A stretch of DNA of 64,000 bases from Bradyrhizobium sp. ARR65 (GCF_000472385.1 NZ_AWZU01000029.1:1-64000), one strand, 5' to 3'; counted from the stretch's first letter, positions 18,493 to 27,505 are shown. Program-made: numbers and translations. The notes: generated from the sequence alone by a model not told the origin.

Positions 18493-19776
18493 ATGACCGA
18501 CCGACGCCCTCTCCTGCGCGCAATCTTCGACGCGGCGGTGGCCGCTGCCCACCCCGACGTCGTGCTGGCGCCGCATCTGTCGCCGCCGCCGTCCGGCCGC
18601 GTGATATGCCTTGCCGCGGGCAAAGGCGCCGCCGCCATGGCGGCCTCCGCCGAGCGGCACTATCTCGACGGGTTCAAGCTTGATCCGGCGCGGCTTTCCG
18701 GCATTGCCACCACGCGGCACGGCCACGGCGTGCCGACGCGGCGCATCAAAGTGATCGAGGCCGGCCACCCGATGCCGGACGAAGCAGGCATGAGAGCCGC
18801 GGAGGAGACGCTGCAGTTGGCCGAAACCGCGCAAGCGGACGATCTCCTGCTGGTGCTGCTGTCGGGCGGCGGCTCCGCCAACTGGATCGCTCCGGCCGAC
18901 GGCATCAGCTTTGGGCAAAAGCAGCAGTTGACGCGGGCACTGCTGCGCTCCGGCGCGCCGATCGGCGAGATCAACACGGTCCGTAAGCATCTGTCGCGCA
19001 TCAAAGGCGGGCGGCTGGCGCGCGCCGGCCGGCACGCTGCCGAGATCGTGACGCTTGCGATCTCCGACGTGCCGCGCGACGATCCGTCCGCGATCGCCTC
19101 CGGCCCGACGGTGCCCGATCCAACCACGCTTGCGGATGCGCGCGCCATCATCGCCAAATATGGCCTGGAGATGGATGAGGCGATCCGCCGCGCGCTGGAT
19201 GATCCGCGCAACGAGAGTTGCAAGGCGAGCGATCCCGCCTTTGCCCGCGCACGCTACGAATTGATCGCCAAACCGAAGGCTTCGCTCGATGCGGCGATCG
19301 CCCGCGCGCGAGCGGCCGGCTATGAGATCGTCGATCTCGGCGCCGATCTGGAAGGCGAAGCACGCGAGGTCGCCGCCGACCATGCCCGCCTGGCGCTCAA
19401 GGCGCGCAGCGAGGGCCGCCGCATCGCGATCCTCTCCGGCGGCGAGCTCACGGTGACCGTGCGCGGCAATGGCCATGGCGGTCCCAACCAGGAATACGCG
19501 CTGGCCCTGGCGGATCTCGTGAAGGATACGCCGGACGTTGCCGCGCTCGCCGGCGATACCGACGGTGCCGACGGCGGCGGCGGCAGCGCGAGCGATCCCG
19601 CGGGCGCGATCATCGATGCGAGCACCTTCGCCAAGATGAAATCGCTCGGGCTCGATCCGCGCAGCTATCTCGACAACAACGATGCGACCGCGTTCTTCGC
19701 GGCGACCGGCGATCTCCTGCAGACCGGCCCGACGCTGACCAACGTCAACGACATCAGGGTGATCTTGGTCGGGTAA
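18493..19776 (+). CDS. gckA: Glycerate 2-kinase (MOFRL family)
   Basis: A 427-residue GckA/TtuD-type kinase phosphorylating D-glycerate to 2-phosphoglycerate; older annotations call this family hydroxypyruvate reductase. Recognisable motifs are CLAAGKGAAAMA near residue 39, LVLLSGGGSANW near 120, INTVRKHLSRIKGGRLA near 160, SDVPRDDPSAIASGPT, and the MOFRL-domain segments LSGGELTVTVRGNGHGGPNQ and GDTDGADG. I start at the ATG at 18493 (MTDRRPLLR). It is monocistronic, convergent with the hyf-like operon. It links glyoxylate or serine-cycle carbon to glycolysis. Confidence 0.88.
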   Translation: MTDRRPLLRAIFDAAVAAAHPDVVLAPHLSPPPSGRVICLAAGKGAAAMAASAERHYLDGFKLDPARLSGIATTRHGHGVPTRRIKVIEAGHPMPDEAGMRAAEETLQLAETAQADDLLLVLLSGGGSANWIAPADGISFGQKQQLTRALLRSGAPIGEINTVRKHLSRIKGGRLARAGRHAAEIVTLAISDVPRDDPSAIASGPTVPDPTTLADARAIIAKYGLEMDEAIRRALDDPRNESCKASDPAFARARYELIAKPKASLDAAIARARAAGYEIVDLGADLEGEAREVAADHARLALKARSEGRRIAILSGGELTVTVRGNGHGGPNQEYALALADLVKDTPDVAALAGDTDGADGGGGSASDPAGAIIDASTFAKMKSLGLDPRSYLDNNDATAFFAATGDLLQTGPTLTNVNDIRVILVG

Positions 19777-19782
19777 GGGCAC

Positions 19783-19858
19783 GTCATTCCGGGGCGCCTC
19801 GAAGAGGCGAACCCGGAATCCGGAGATTCCGGGTTCGGTCCTTCCGCCCCGGAATGAC
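19783..19858. repeat. Palindromic repeat (family A) between convergent genes
   Basis: This short member runs from gtcattccggggcgcctc to cgccccggaatgac. It sits in the gap between the glycerate kinase and hyfI stops, where a bidirectional terminator role is possible. Confidence 0.8.
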
Positions 19859-19877
19859 GGCAAAAAGAGCAAGGATG

Positions 19878-20399
19878 CTACTTCCCCGCGACATGCTGCA
19901 GCAGCGCCAGCAAGCCCTTGAGCAACGCGGTGGGTGATGGCGGGCAGCCGGGAATGTGCAGATCGACCGGCACCACATCGGACACGCCGCCGAGACAGGC
20001 GTAACTGCCCCTGAAAATGCCGCCATCGGCCGCGCAGCCACCGACAGCCACGACCCATTTGGGATCGGGCGTGGCGTTATAGGCGCGAAGCAGCGCCTCG
20101 CGCATGTTTTTTGTCACCGGCCCCGTCACCATCAAGACGTCGGCGTGGCGGGGCGAGGCAACAAAGCGCAGGCCGAAACGCTCGAGGTCGTAAAAGGCGT
20201 TGCTGAGCGCGTGAATTTCCAGCTCGCAAGCATTGCAGGAGCCGGCGTCGACCGCGCGGATCGACAGCGAACGTCCGAGCCGCGCCTGCGCCGCTTTGTC
20301 GACGTTCTTCGCCAGCTCAGCGAGCGCCGCTTCATCCGGCGCGGGCGGCGCTTCGGTGAGCGGGCCGTGCGTGAGGCTTTCGAGCAAGGTCTTTCGCAT
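19878..20399 (-). CDS. hyfI: HyfI/NuoB-like small subunit of a hydrogenase-4-related complex
   Basis: A 173-residue NuoB-family iron-sulfur protein. The cluster ligands appear intact: C55 and C58 in GSCNACELE, C122 in VGGCAADGG and C152 in PGCPPSP, the CxxC...C...C pattern of [NiFe] hydrogenase small subunits that holds the proximal/N2-type 4Fe-4S cluster. I start at the ATG at 20399 (MRKTLLES); upstream open frame overlaps hyfG. It is the last gene of the operon. Its electrons would pass to or from the HyfG-like subunit, which lacks nickel ligands. Confidence 0.88.
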   Translation of the reverse strand: MRKTLLESLTHGPLTEAPPAPDEAALAELAKNVDKAAQARLGRSLSIRAVDAGSCNACELEIHALSNAFYDLERFGLRFVASPRHADVLMVTGPVTKNMREALLRAYNATPDPKWVVAVGGCAADGGIFRGSYACLGGVSDVVPVDLHIPGCPPSPTALLKGLLALLQHVAGK

Positions 20400-20409
20400 C
20401 GCATACGCC

Positions 20410-21915
20410 TTACAAATCGACCCCGGAATAGGAGCAGTTGAAGGATTTGTTGCAGAGCGGGAAGTCGGCGATGATGTTCTTCTCGATCGCAGCCTCCAGC
20501 AGCGGCCACTGGAACCAGGAGGCGTCGCGCAAATGGCAGCGCAGGATGCGGTTCTCGCCGTCGAGCCGCAGCCAGACCAACACGTCGCCGCGGAATGCCT
20601 CGACCAGGGCCATGCCCTCGCGCACCTCGCCGCTCGCCTTGAGCTCTGTCCCGATCTCACCGCGCGGCAGGCGATCGAGGATCTGATCGATCAGCGCAAG
20701 GCTCTGTTCGACTTCGCGGATGCGGATCCAGACCCGCGCATTGACGTCGCCGGCCCTCAGCACCGGTACTTCAAACGACAATTGATCATAGGGCGCGTAA
20801 GCGAAGTTTCGCCGCGCATCGAAGGCGCGGCCCGCCGCGCGACCGACATAGCCGCCGGCCCCGAACCGGCGGGCGTAGTCGGGTTTGACAATGCCTGTTG
20901 TGACGGTGCGGTCCTGCAGCGAGGCGGTGTTGTCATAGAGCTCGACCAGGCGCGGGAACACTTTGCGGATTTCGGCAAGCAGCGCCCGCACCTGCTCCAG
21001 GTCGCCGGAGGCGATGTCGCGCGCAACACCGCCCGGCACGATCATATCCATCATCAATCTGTGGCCGAAGCAGGCGTCGGCGGCGCGCAAGACGCGCTCA
21101 CGCAGGATGCCGGTCTGGGCCAGCATCAGCGCGAAGGAGGCATCGTTGCAGATCCCGCCGATATCGCCGATATGATTGGCGAGCCGCTCCAGCTCAGCCA
21201 TCAGCGCCCGCAAATAAGTCGCACGCGGCGGTGCCTCGATGCCGAGCGCTGCTTCGACGGCGCGTGCAAACGCAAAAGAATAAGCGACCGTGCTGTCGCC
21301 GGAGGTGCGGCCTGCGAGCTTTGCTGCCGCCTCCAGCGAGGCGTCCTGCATCAGCTTTTCAATGCCTTTGTGCACAAAGCCGAACCGCTGCTCCACCCGC
21401 ACCACGTGCTCGCCATTCGCCGAGAAGCGGAAATGGCCGGGCTCGATGATCCCGGCATGAATCGGGCCGACGGCGACCTGGTGCAGCGCCTCGCCTTCGG
21501 CCGGCAGGAATGGATAGGGAGCCTTCTCGCCCGCGGCCGTGTTGCTGCCGAGCGGCGCGTGCACGCCCCACACGCCGTGATCGAGCCACGGCCGCGTATC
21601 GCCGGCGCCGACCGCCTCCAGTCCGAAGAGATCGCAAATGCTGCGTTCGAGCCGCAGCGCCGGCGGATGGGAGGCACTGACGCCAGGGAATTTTCCCGAT
21701 GCGCATTGCAGGGTGATGACCGCGGCATCGCTCGCCCCGCCGAGCAGCGCCATGTGCACGGCGGTCGCCTCGCCCCACAGGCCGAGCAGCGTGAGCTCCC
21801 CGCCAGCGAGAAGCTCGATCGCCTTCAGCCACCCCTCCTCGCCGACGGCGGCGCGTGGCCAGGGCCGATGCGGGGACGAAGTGGAGTGATGTGGGATGCC
21901 GTCGAGCAGAGCCAT
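20410..21915 (-). CDS. hyfG: HyfG/NuoCD-like large subunit lacking the [NiFe] cysteines
   Basis: A 501-residue fusion of a NuoC-like domain (about 1-140) and a NuoD/hydrogenase large-subunit domain (about 145-501, starting AVGPIHAGIIEPGHFRF). In true group 4 hydrogenases the L1 motif supplies a CxxC pair; here the aligned stretch is RTSGDST (residues 203-209) with no cysteine. The C-terminal CxxC motif is replaced by DFPLCNKSFNCSYSG (484-498). A nickel-iron centre is therefore unlikely. The start at 21915 (MALLDGIPHH) removes a long out-of-frame extension into hyfF. It overlaps no neighbour and ends 10 bases before hyfI. Confidence 0.87.
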   Translation of the reverse strand: MALLDGIPHHSTSSPHRPWPRAAVGEEGWLKAIELLAGGELTLLGLWGEATAVHMALLGGASDAAVITLQCASGKFPGVSASHPPALRLERSICDLFGLEAVGAGDTRPWLDHGVWGVHAPLGSNTAAGEKAPYPFLPAEGEALHQVAVGPIHAGIIEPGHFRFSANGEHVVRVEQRFGFVHKGIEKLMQDASLEAAAKLAGRTSGDSTVAYSFAFARAVEAALGIEAPPRATYLRALMAELERLANHIGDIGGICNDASFALMLAQTGILRERVLRAADACFGHRLMMDMIVPGGVARDIASGDLEQVRALLAEIRKVFPRLVELYDNTASLQDRTVTTGIVKPDYARRFGAGGYVGRAAGRAFDARRNFAYAPYDQLSFEVPVLRAGDVNARVWIRIREVEQSLALIDQILDRLPRGEIGTELKASGEVREGMALVEAFRGDVLVWLRLDGENRILRCHLRDASWFQWPLLEAAIEKNIIADFPLCNKSFNCSYSGVDL

Positions 21916-21920
21916 TGAGC

Positions 21921-23360
21921 TTACCCCAACAGTCGCGCGACGTTCTGAAAGCCGTTCACCAGGGCCGGCGGCAAATAGACGCCGGCCATACAGACCAGCG
22001 CCAGATGGGTGAACATCGGCACGTAAGAGGCTTCGGCCGGCTTCGTCGCACCCTTCGGCTCGCCGAACATCACGGCATTGATGCGCAAGAACAGGCCGCC
22101 CAGCGCGATCAGGATGCCGAGCACCAGGATGGCTGCGAGGTAAGGCGCGCGAGCGAAGGTCGAGCTCACGACCAGGAACTCGCTCATGAAGATGCCGAGC
22201 GGCGGCAGGCCGACGATGGCGACGACGCCGAGCATCAATCCCCAGCCGAGCACCGGGTTGGTGACGGTGAGCCCGCCGATATCGGCGATCTTCTGCGTTC
22301 CCTTGACCTGCGCGACATGGCCGACGGCAAAGAAGATCGCCGACTTGGTCAGCGAATGCATGGTCATGTGCAACAGACCTGCGAAATTCGCGAGCGGCCC
22401 GCCCATGCCGAAGGCGAACACGATGATGCCCATGTGCTCGATGGAGGAATAGGCGAACATGCGCTTGATGTCGCGCCGGCGGTAGAGCATCAGGCTCGCG
22501 AAGATCACGGAGATCAGGCCCATCACCACCATCAGCGGGCCCGGCGCGATGGTGCCGACGGAAACCGCGAGGATCATCTTGAAGCGGAGCAGCGCGTAGA
22601 GCGCAACGTTGAGCAGAAGGCCGGACAGCACCGCCGAGATCGGCGTTGGTCCCTCGGCATGGGCGTCGGGCAGCCAGGCATGCAGCGGCGCCAGGCCCAC
22701 CTTGGTGCCGTAGCCGAGCAGCAGAAACACGAAGGCGACATTGAGCAGCGCAGGATCGAATTCGGCGGCGCGCTTCACCAGCACCGTCCACACCATCGCG
22801 TCCAGTCCCTCCCCGATCACAGGCCGCGCGGCCATGTAGACCAGGATGGTGCCGAACAGCGCGAGCGCGATGCCGACGCTGCCGAGAATGAAATACTTCC
22901 AGGCCGCCTCCAGCGCCTCATGGGTGCGGTAGATGCCGACCATCAGCACCGTGGTCAGCGTCGCAACTTCGACCGCGACCCACATCAGGCCGATATTGTT
23001 GGCGACCAGCGCAAGGTTCATCGCGAACATCAGCGTCTGGTACATCGCGTGATAGAAGCGCACGAAGGCGGGCGTCAGCCGCCCGATCGCGATTTCATGG
23101 CTGATATAGCTCGCGCTGAACACGCTCGTGGTGAAGCCGACGAAGGTGTTGAGCACGATGAACACCTTGTTGAGGTCGTCGACCAGAAGATACTGGCCGG
23201 ACACCGGCTCGACCACGAACAGCGACAAGGCGGTCAGGAAGGTGAACACCGCCGCCACTACGTTGATTGCTGCGCTCAGCCGGTAATCGGGCATCAGCGC
23301 GAGGATTGCGGCCGACACTGCGGGGATGAGCAGGATGGCGGCGAGCGCGTCGACAGTCAT
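21921..23360 (-). CDS. hyfF: HyfF-like membrane subunit (NuoL/M/N, Mrp antiporter family)
   Basis: A 479-residue polytopic protein with about 13-14 membrane helices. The conserved proton-pathway segment KVGLAPLHAWLPDAHAEGP is near residues 221-239 and YSSIEHMGI near residue 303. This family moves protons or Na+ in complex I, hydrogenase-4 and Mrp antiporters. It is coupled to hyfE upstream by an ATGA overlap (23357-23360) and precedes hyfG. Together with HyfB it gives this complex two antiporter-like subunits. Confidence 0.88.
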   Translation of the reverse strand: MTVDALAAILLIPAVSAAILALMPDYRLSAAINVVAAVFTFLTALSLFVVEPVSGQYLLVDDLNKVFIVLNTFVGFTTSVFSASYISHEIAIGRLTPAFVRFYHAMYQTLMFAMNLALVANNIGLMWVAVEVATLTTVLMVGIYRTHEALEAAWKYFILGSVGIALALFGTILVYMAARPVIGEGLDAMVWTVLVKRAAEFDPALLNVAFVFLLLGYGTKVGLAPLHAWLPDAHAEGPTPISAVLSGLLLNVALYALLRFKMILAVSVGTIAPGPLMVVMGLISVIFASLMLYRRRDIKRMFAYSSIEHMGIIVFAFGMGGPLANFAGLLHMTMHSLTKSAIFFAVGHVAQVKGTQKIADIGGLTVTNPVLGWGLMLGVVAIVGLPPLGIFMSEFLVVSSTFARAPYLAAILVLGILIALGGLFLRINAVMFGEPKGATKPAEASYVPMFTHLALVCMAGVYLPPALVNGFQNVARLLG

Positions 23361-24019
23361 CGGCGTTCTCCCCGGAAACGGTCCAACGCCTGGATATCGA
23401 CGCTGTCGAAGCGCTCGCGAATGCGGAACAGGAAGATGCCGATGACGATGAAGGCGATCAGCACCGAGAAGGCGACGCTGATCTCCACCACCAGCGGCAT
23501 GCCCTTGGCGCCGGTCGCCGCCAGCACCAGACCGTTTTCCAGCGACATGAAGCCAACCACCTGGCTCACCGCATTGCGGCGGGTCACCATGATCAGGAGC
23601 CCGAGCAGCACCACCGAGAGCGCAAAGGCAAGATCCTCCCGCGCCAGCGCATCAGCACCGGGCGTGACGCGCAGCATCACCACCATCGACAGCGCCACCA
23701 GGCCGATGCCGGCCATCATGGTCAGCCCGACACCCACGGCGGTCTCGATCTCGCGGTGAATGCCGAGGCGGACGATGATCCGGTGCAGGGCGACCGGAAT
23801 GATGGTGGCCTTGAAGACCAGCGCGATGAAAGCGGTGACATAGAGATGCGGCGCGTCCTGGATAAAGGCCTGCCAGGCGACCGACAGCGCCAGGACCAGC
23901 GCATGCAGCGCATAGACGTTGAGGAGCGCGGTGAGCCGGTCCTGGTAGAGCATCATGAAGCTTGCCAGCACCAGCGTGCCCGCGAGCAGATGAGCGACGT
24001 CGAATTCAAGGCCGTGCAT
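23357..24019 (-). CDS. hyfE: HyfE-like membrane subunit
   Basis: A 220-residue integral membrane protein with about seven helices. The C-terminal half resembles NuoK, with conserved membrane glutamates in SLENGLVLAA and in LVVEISVAF, residues that form part of the ion path in complex I. It starts three bases before the hyfC stop side gap and overlaps hyfF by four bases. It is specific to hydrogenase-4-like complexes, which supports the assignment of the whole operon. Confidence 0.85.
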   Translation of the reverse strand: MHGLEFDVAHLLAGTLVLASFMMLYQDRLTALLNVYALHALVLALSVAWQAFIQDAPHLYVTAFIALVFKATIIPVALHRIIVRLGIHREIETAVGVGLTMMAGIGLVALSMVVMLRVTPGADALAREDLAFALSVVLLGLLIMVTRRNAVSQVVGFMSLENGLVLAATGAKGMPLVVEISVAFSVLIAFIVIGIFLFRIRERFDSVDIQALDRFRGERR

Positions 24020-24022
24020 GGC

Positions 24023-24979
24023 TCACAGGCTCCCCGAAACGAAGCGCAGCAGCGTTGCCAGCAGCGCCAGCATCAGCGCCGCGCCCAAGAACTCCGGTAT
24101 CCGGAACACCCGCATCTTGGCGATCGCGGTCTCAAAGACCGCGAGCGCGACGCCGCAGGCCGAAAGCTTGACGATGTAGGTGAGCGCGCCGAACGCCAGC
24201 GACCGCACGCCGGCCTCCGGCGCGGCGGCGCCCCATGGCATGAAGATGCAGGCGATCATCGAAATGTAGAGCAACAGTTTCAGTTGCGAGGAGAGATCGA
24301 TCAGCGCGAGATGCCGCCCCGAATATTCCAGCACCATCGCCTCATGCACCATGGTGAGTTCGAGGTGCGTCGCCGGATTGTCGACGGGAATTCGCCCGTT
24401 CTCGGCGATGGCCACGATCGTCAGCGCGACCAGCGCAAGACCAAGCGATACGCGCAGGCCCACCGCGCTCGAGCCCATGAATTCGGCGATGGTCGAGAGC
24501 TGGGTCGAGCCCGCGATCATTGCCACCGAAAACACCATGATCAGGATCGCGGGCTCGGCGAGCGAAGCGATCATCACCTCGCGGCTGGAGCCGATGCCGC
24601 CGAAGGCGGTGCCGACGTCGAGGCCAGCGAGCGCAAGGAAGAAGCGCGCGCTGCCGAGCAGCGCAATGATGGCGATGAGGTCGGCCGACCAGGAGAACAA
24701 CAATCCGCTGCCGAAGGTCGGCACCAGCGAGGCCGCGACCCAGGTGCCGGCGAAGATGATGTAGGGGATGACGCGGAACAGCCAGGAGGCGTTTTCCGCC
24801 AGCACCACGTCCTTACGCATCAGGCGGATCAGGTCGCGATAGGGCTGCAACAGCGGCGGACCTTGCCGGCGTAACAGTCGCGCCTTGATCTTGCGGACGA
24901 AGCCGGTGAGCAGCGGCGCGAGCATGAGCACGAGCAGCATCTGCGCACCCTGCGAGATGAGATCGTTGATCATGCTCAT
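24023..24979 (-). CDS. hyfC: HyfC/HycD/NuoH-like membrane subunit
   Basis: A 318-residue membrane subunit with about eight helices. NuoH-family signatures are LRRQGPPLLQPYRDL near residue 40 and the loop with HLELTMVHEAMVLEYSG near residue 205, which in complex I anchors the soluble arm next to the quinone chamber. Its ATG overlaps the hyfB stop by four bases. It would join the HyfI/HyfG-like arm to the antiporter-like subunits. Confidence 0.88.
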   Translation of the reverse strand: MSMINDLISQGAQMLLVLMLAPLLTGFVRKIKARLLRRQGPPLLQPYRDLIRLMRKDVVLAENASWLFRVIPYIIFAGTWVAASLVPTFGSGLLFSWSADLIAIIALLGSARFFLALAGLDVGTAFGGIGSSREVMIASLAEPAILIMVFSVAMIAGSTQLSTIAEFMGSSAVGLRVSLGLALVALTIVAIAENGRIPVDNPATHLELTMVHEAMVLEYSGRHLALIDLSSQLKLLLYISMIACIFMPWGAAAPEAGVRSLAFGALTYIVKLSACGVALAVFETAIAKMRVFRIPEFLGAALMLALLATLLRFVSGSL

Positions 24980-26979
24980 ATCGCGAGCACCAGCAGCAGC
25001 ACGATCAGCGCCACGAATACCAGCGCGAGATAGCGGCGGATGGTCAGGAATTGCAGGACGTTGATGCGCTCGGTCGCAAAGCCGATGGCCTTTGCGATCG
25101 GGGCATAGAGCGCATCCCAGATCAGATCATGCATGTCGACCACGAGTCGCGCCGGCGCGGCCGAGCCCGGCGGCGGCATCTCACCGATCTCGCGCGCGGC
25201 AAAGATGGTGGTGCCGAACACGCGACGGATCGGCTGCGAGAAGCTGGATGCGGTGTATTGGATCGCAGGGCTGGAATCGGGGAAACCGCAGTCCCAGGCC
25301 GGTGCGCGGCGGAGGCGATCGGAAGCGAGGCGATGAATTGCGATCGAGGCGATCGAGCCGGAGAGCAGCACGAAGGCGAACAGCAGGAGACCGTTATAGG
25401 AGCTGCGGCTTTCCGCGATCGGCACGATGGTCAGCCATTCGAGGCCAGCCTGGTGCGGCATGCTGTTGCCGACCATTGCGGTCGCGACCGGTCCCAGCGC
25501 ATCGATGAAGAGGCCTGGGAAAATGCCGGCCACGAGGCAGAACGCGGCCAATGCGAACAGGGCGGCCAGCGAGAAGCGATCGACCTCCTGCGCGCCGCCG
25601 GCCGCCTCTCCGCGCGCGCGGCCGAGAAAGCTGATGCCGTAGAGCTTCACGAAACAGGCGGCCGCAAGCGCCGCGGCCAGCGCCAGCAGCCCACCGACGG
25701 CGGGAATGATCAGCTTCAGCCCCCAGGATGGCAATTGTGGGCTAAGCAAGATCGCCTGGAATGTCAGCCATTCCGAGACAAAGCCGTTGAAGGGCGGCAG
25801 CGCCGAGATCGCGACGCAGCCGATCAGCATCGCGACCGCCGTTTGCGGCATGCGGTGGATCAGCCCGCCCAGTCTTTCCATATCCCGCTCGCCGGTGGCG
25901 TTGAGCACGCACCCGGCACCGAAGAAGAGCAGGCTTTTGAAGGCCGCATGGTTGAGCACATGGAGCAGTGCTGCGGTGAAGGCGAGCGCCGCGACCCAGG
26001 CCATGCCTTCGGCCTTGAAGGCGAGCGCGAGGCCGAGCCCGACGAAAACGATGCCGATATTCTCGATCGTCGAGTAGGCCAGCACGCGCTTGATGTCGCG
26101 CTGCATCAGCGCATAAAGCACGCCGAGCGTGGCGGATGGACCGCCGATCGCCAGGACGAGCATGCTCCACCACCATTCCGGCTGACCGAGCAGGTCGAAC
26201 ACGACGCGAACAAAGCCGTAGATGGCGACCTTGGTCATGACGCCGCTCATCAGCGCGGAGACATGGCTCGGTGCTGCGGGATGTGCGAGCGGCAGCCAGG
26301 CATGCAGCGGCACCAGACCGGCCTTCGATCCGGCTCCCAGCAACGCCAGCAACAGGACCGCAGTCGAGAGCATCGGCGTCAGATGCGTGGCGCGGATGGT
26401 GGCGAAATCATAACTGCCGCTGCCGCCTGCGAGCACGCCGAAGGCGAGCAGCAGCGTCAGCGTGCCGAAGCTTGCCATCAGCAGATAGACATAGCCGGCG
26501 CGGACATTCTCGCTCTCGCGATGATGGGCAACCACCAGCGCCCAAGAGGCGAGCGACATGAACTCCCAGGCGACCAGGAAGCTGAAGGCGTCATCCGCCA
26601 GCACAACGGCGTTCATGGCGGCGAGATAGGCCGGATAAAACGGCAGCACGCGCCCCGGCGAATGCTCGTGCCGGCCGTAGCCCAGCGCGAACAGGCTCGC
26701 TGCCGCGCCGCCAAAATTGATCGCGGAGAGAAAGAAGGCGGCAAGCGGATCGATGCGGAAATGCGCCCCTAACCAGGGCAATCCAACGGGCAGCGTAGTG
26801 CTCAGCGTCGGATGCGCCGGATCGAGCAGAACCGAAAGCGCGATGACGCAGAGCGCAAGGGTCGCAACCAAGCTTGCGCCATAAACCACGGCCGAGCCGC
26901 GCGCATGCGTGGCGAGCACAATTCCCGCTGGCGCCAGCGCCAGCAACACCGCGACGCAAGTCAGCGCCGCGGCGATCAT
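24976..26979 (-). CDS. hyfB: HyfB-like membrane subunit (NuoL family)
   Basis: A 667-residue NuoL-type protein with about 16 membrane helices and an extended C-terminal region. The pathway motif KAGLVPLHAWLPLAHPAAP is near residues 219-237, AWEFMSLASW near 136, and YSTIENIGI near 300. Length matches HyfB/HycC rather than the shorter HyfF. It is the first structural gene of the operon, 34 bases downstream of the XRE regulator, and is coupled to hyfC. No HyfA-, HyfD- or HyfH-like ferredoxin subunit is found in the operon. Confidence 0.88.
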   Translation of the reverse strand: MIAAALTCVAVLLALAPAGIVLATHARGSAVVYGASLVATLALCVIALSVLLDPAHPTLSTTLPVGLPWLGAHFRIDPLAAFFLSAINFGGAAASLFALGYGRHEHSPGRVLPFYPAYLAAMNAVVLADDAFSFLVAWEFMSLASWALVVAHHRESENVRAGYVYLLMASFGTLTLLLAFGVLAGGSGSYDFATIRATHLTPMLSTAVLLLALLGAGSKAGLVPLHAWLPLAHPAAPSHVSALMSGVMTKVAIYGFVRVVFDLLGQPEWWWSMLVLAIGGPSATLGVLYALMQRDIKRVLAYSTIENIGIVFVGLGLALAFKAEGMAWVAALAFTAALLHVLNHAAFKSLLFFGAGCVLNATGERDMERLGGLIHRMPQTAVAMLIGCVAISALPPFNGFVSEWLTFQAILLSPQLPSWGLKLIIPAVGGLLALAAALAAACFVKLYGISFLGRARGEAAGGAQEVDRFSLAALFALAAFCLVAGIFPGLFIDALGPVATAMVGNSMPHQAGLEWLTIVPIAESRSSYNGLLLFAFVLLSGSIASIAIHRLASDRLRRAPAWDCGFPDSSPAIQYTASSFSQPIRRVFGTTIFAAREIGEMPPPGSAAPARLVVDMHDLIWDALYAPIAKAIGFATERINVLQFLTIRRYLALVFVALIVLLLVLAI

Positions 26980-27013
26980 GGCCGCGTCCGGGTGTCGATG
27001 GCCGCGCGCGCGT

Positions 27014-27301
27014 TCATGCCAAGTCGCCCGCTCCGGCTTTTGGCGCCGGTGATATCAGCCTGACGCCGCGGCCGCCGCCCTGGCTCGCGGCCCCCTCGCC
27101 GATCAGCTCGATTCCGGCTGCGGCCAGTGCCTCGACCAGCTTCATCAGCGAATCGACATTGCCGCGGATCACCCCTTCGGAAGCTTCCATGCGCTGGATG
27201 GTCGGCAGCGACAGGCCGCAGCGTTGCGCCAGCTCGCGCTGATCAATCCCAAGAAGCGCGCGGGCGGCGCGCAACTGCGCGGCGGTGATCACGGGACTCA
27301 C
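27014..27301 (-). CDS. XRE-family HTH regulator leading the hyf-like operon
   Basis: A 95-residue protein with a Cro/C1-type helix-turn-helix at about residues 5-60 (LRAARALLGIDQRELAQRCG, LSLPTIQRMEA). The likely start is the GTG at 27301 or the GTG at 27292; AGAGGGG just upstream fits 27292 better. The longer ATG form would place the promoter-like AT-rich palindrome inside the gene, so I reject it. It is co-directional with hyfB, 34 bases away, so it is probably an autoregulated operon regulator. There is no toxin partner nearby. Confidence 0.75.
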   Translation of the reverse strand: MSPVITAAQLRAARALLGIDQRELAQRCGLSLPTIQRMEASEGVIRGNVDSLMKLVEALAAAGIELIGEGAASQGGGRGVRLISPAPKAGAGDLA

Positions 27302-27343
27302 CCCTCTGCCGAATTCTGAGAGAATCCAGTTACTATACCTCCA

Positions 27344-27366
27344 AATTGATGTGTCAAGCATCAATT
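27344..27366 (-). promoter_or_regulatory. Candidate XRE operator and promoter
   Basis: AATTGATG (27344-27351) and CATCAATT (27359-27366) form a perfect 8-bp inverted repeat with a 7-base spacer. On the minus strand the spacer reads TTGACA, a -35-like hexamer, with TATAGT 14 bases further on. The short spacing makes the promoter uncertain; the palindrome itself is clear and is placed for autoregulation of the XRE-hyf operon. Confidence 0.55.
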
Positions 27367-27407
27367 AGAAGGTTTACGGCATCACCGTATTCGGACGGAC
27401 CGATCCC

Positions 27408-27505
27408 GTCATTCCGGGCGCTCGCGACAGCGAGCGAACTGCGGAATCCAGAAGTTGTGGGCGCGAGATTTGCGGGTTCGATGCAATCGCATCGCCCGGA
27501 ATGAC
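27408..27505. repeat. Palindromic intergenic repeat (family A)
   Basis: This runs from gtcattccgggcgctcgcg to cgcccggaatgacggg, between the XRE promoter region and the 3' end of the MarR gene. Confidence 0.78.

Noticed and set aside
18493..19776. Hydroxypyruvate reductase
   Set aside because: The MOFRL family motifs fit glycerate kinase. The reductase name is a legacy annotation.
20410..21915. Functional [NiFe] hydrogenase large subunit
   Set aside because: Both cysteine-pair motifs for nickel binding are absent, so a hydrogenase call is not supported.
20410..22791. 793-residue form of the HyfG-like protein
   Set aside because: The extra N-terminal 292 codons are an out-of-frame reading of hyfF. 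The start at 21915 gives the expected NuoC-NuoD layout.
25051..26772. 573-codon plus-strand ORF opposite hyfB
   Set aside because: It is antisense to a full-length membrane subunit; the translation is polar and lacks any fold signature.
27014..27301. Antitoxin of a toxin-antitoxin pair
   Set aside because: No toxin-sized partner is next to it; the adjacent gene is hyfB, so an operon regulator is more likely.
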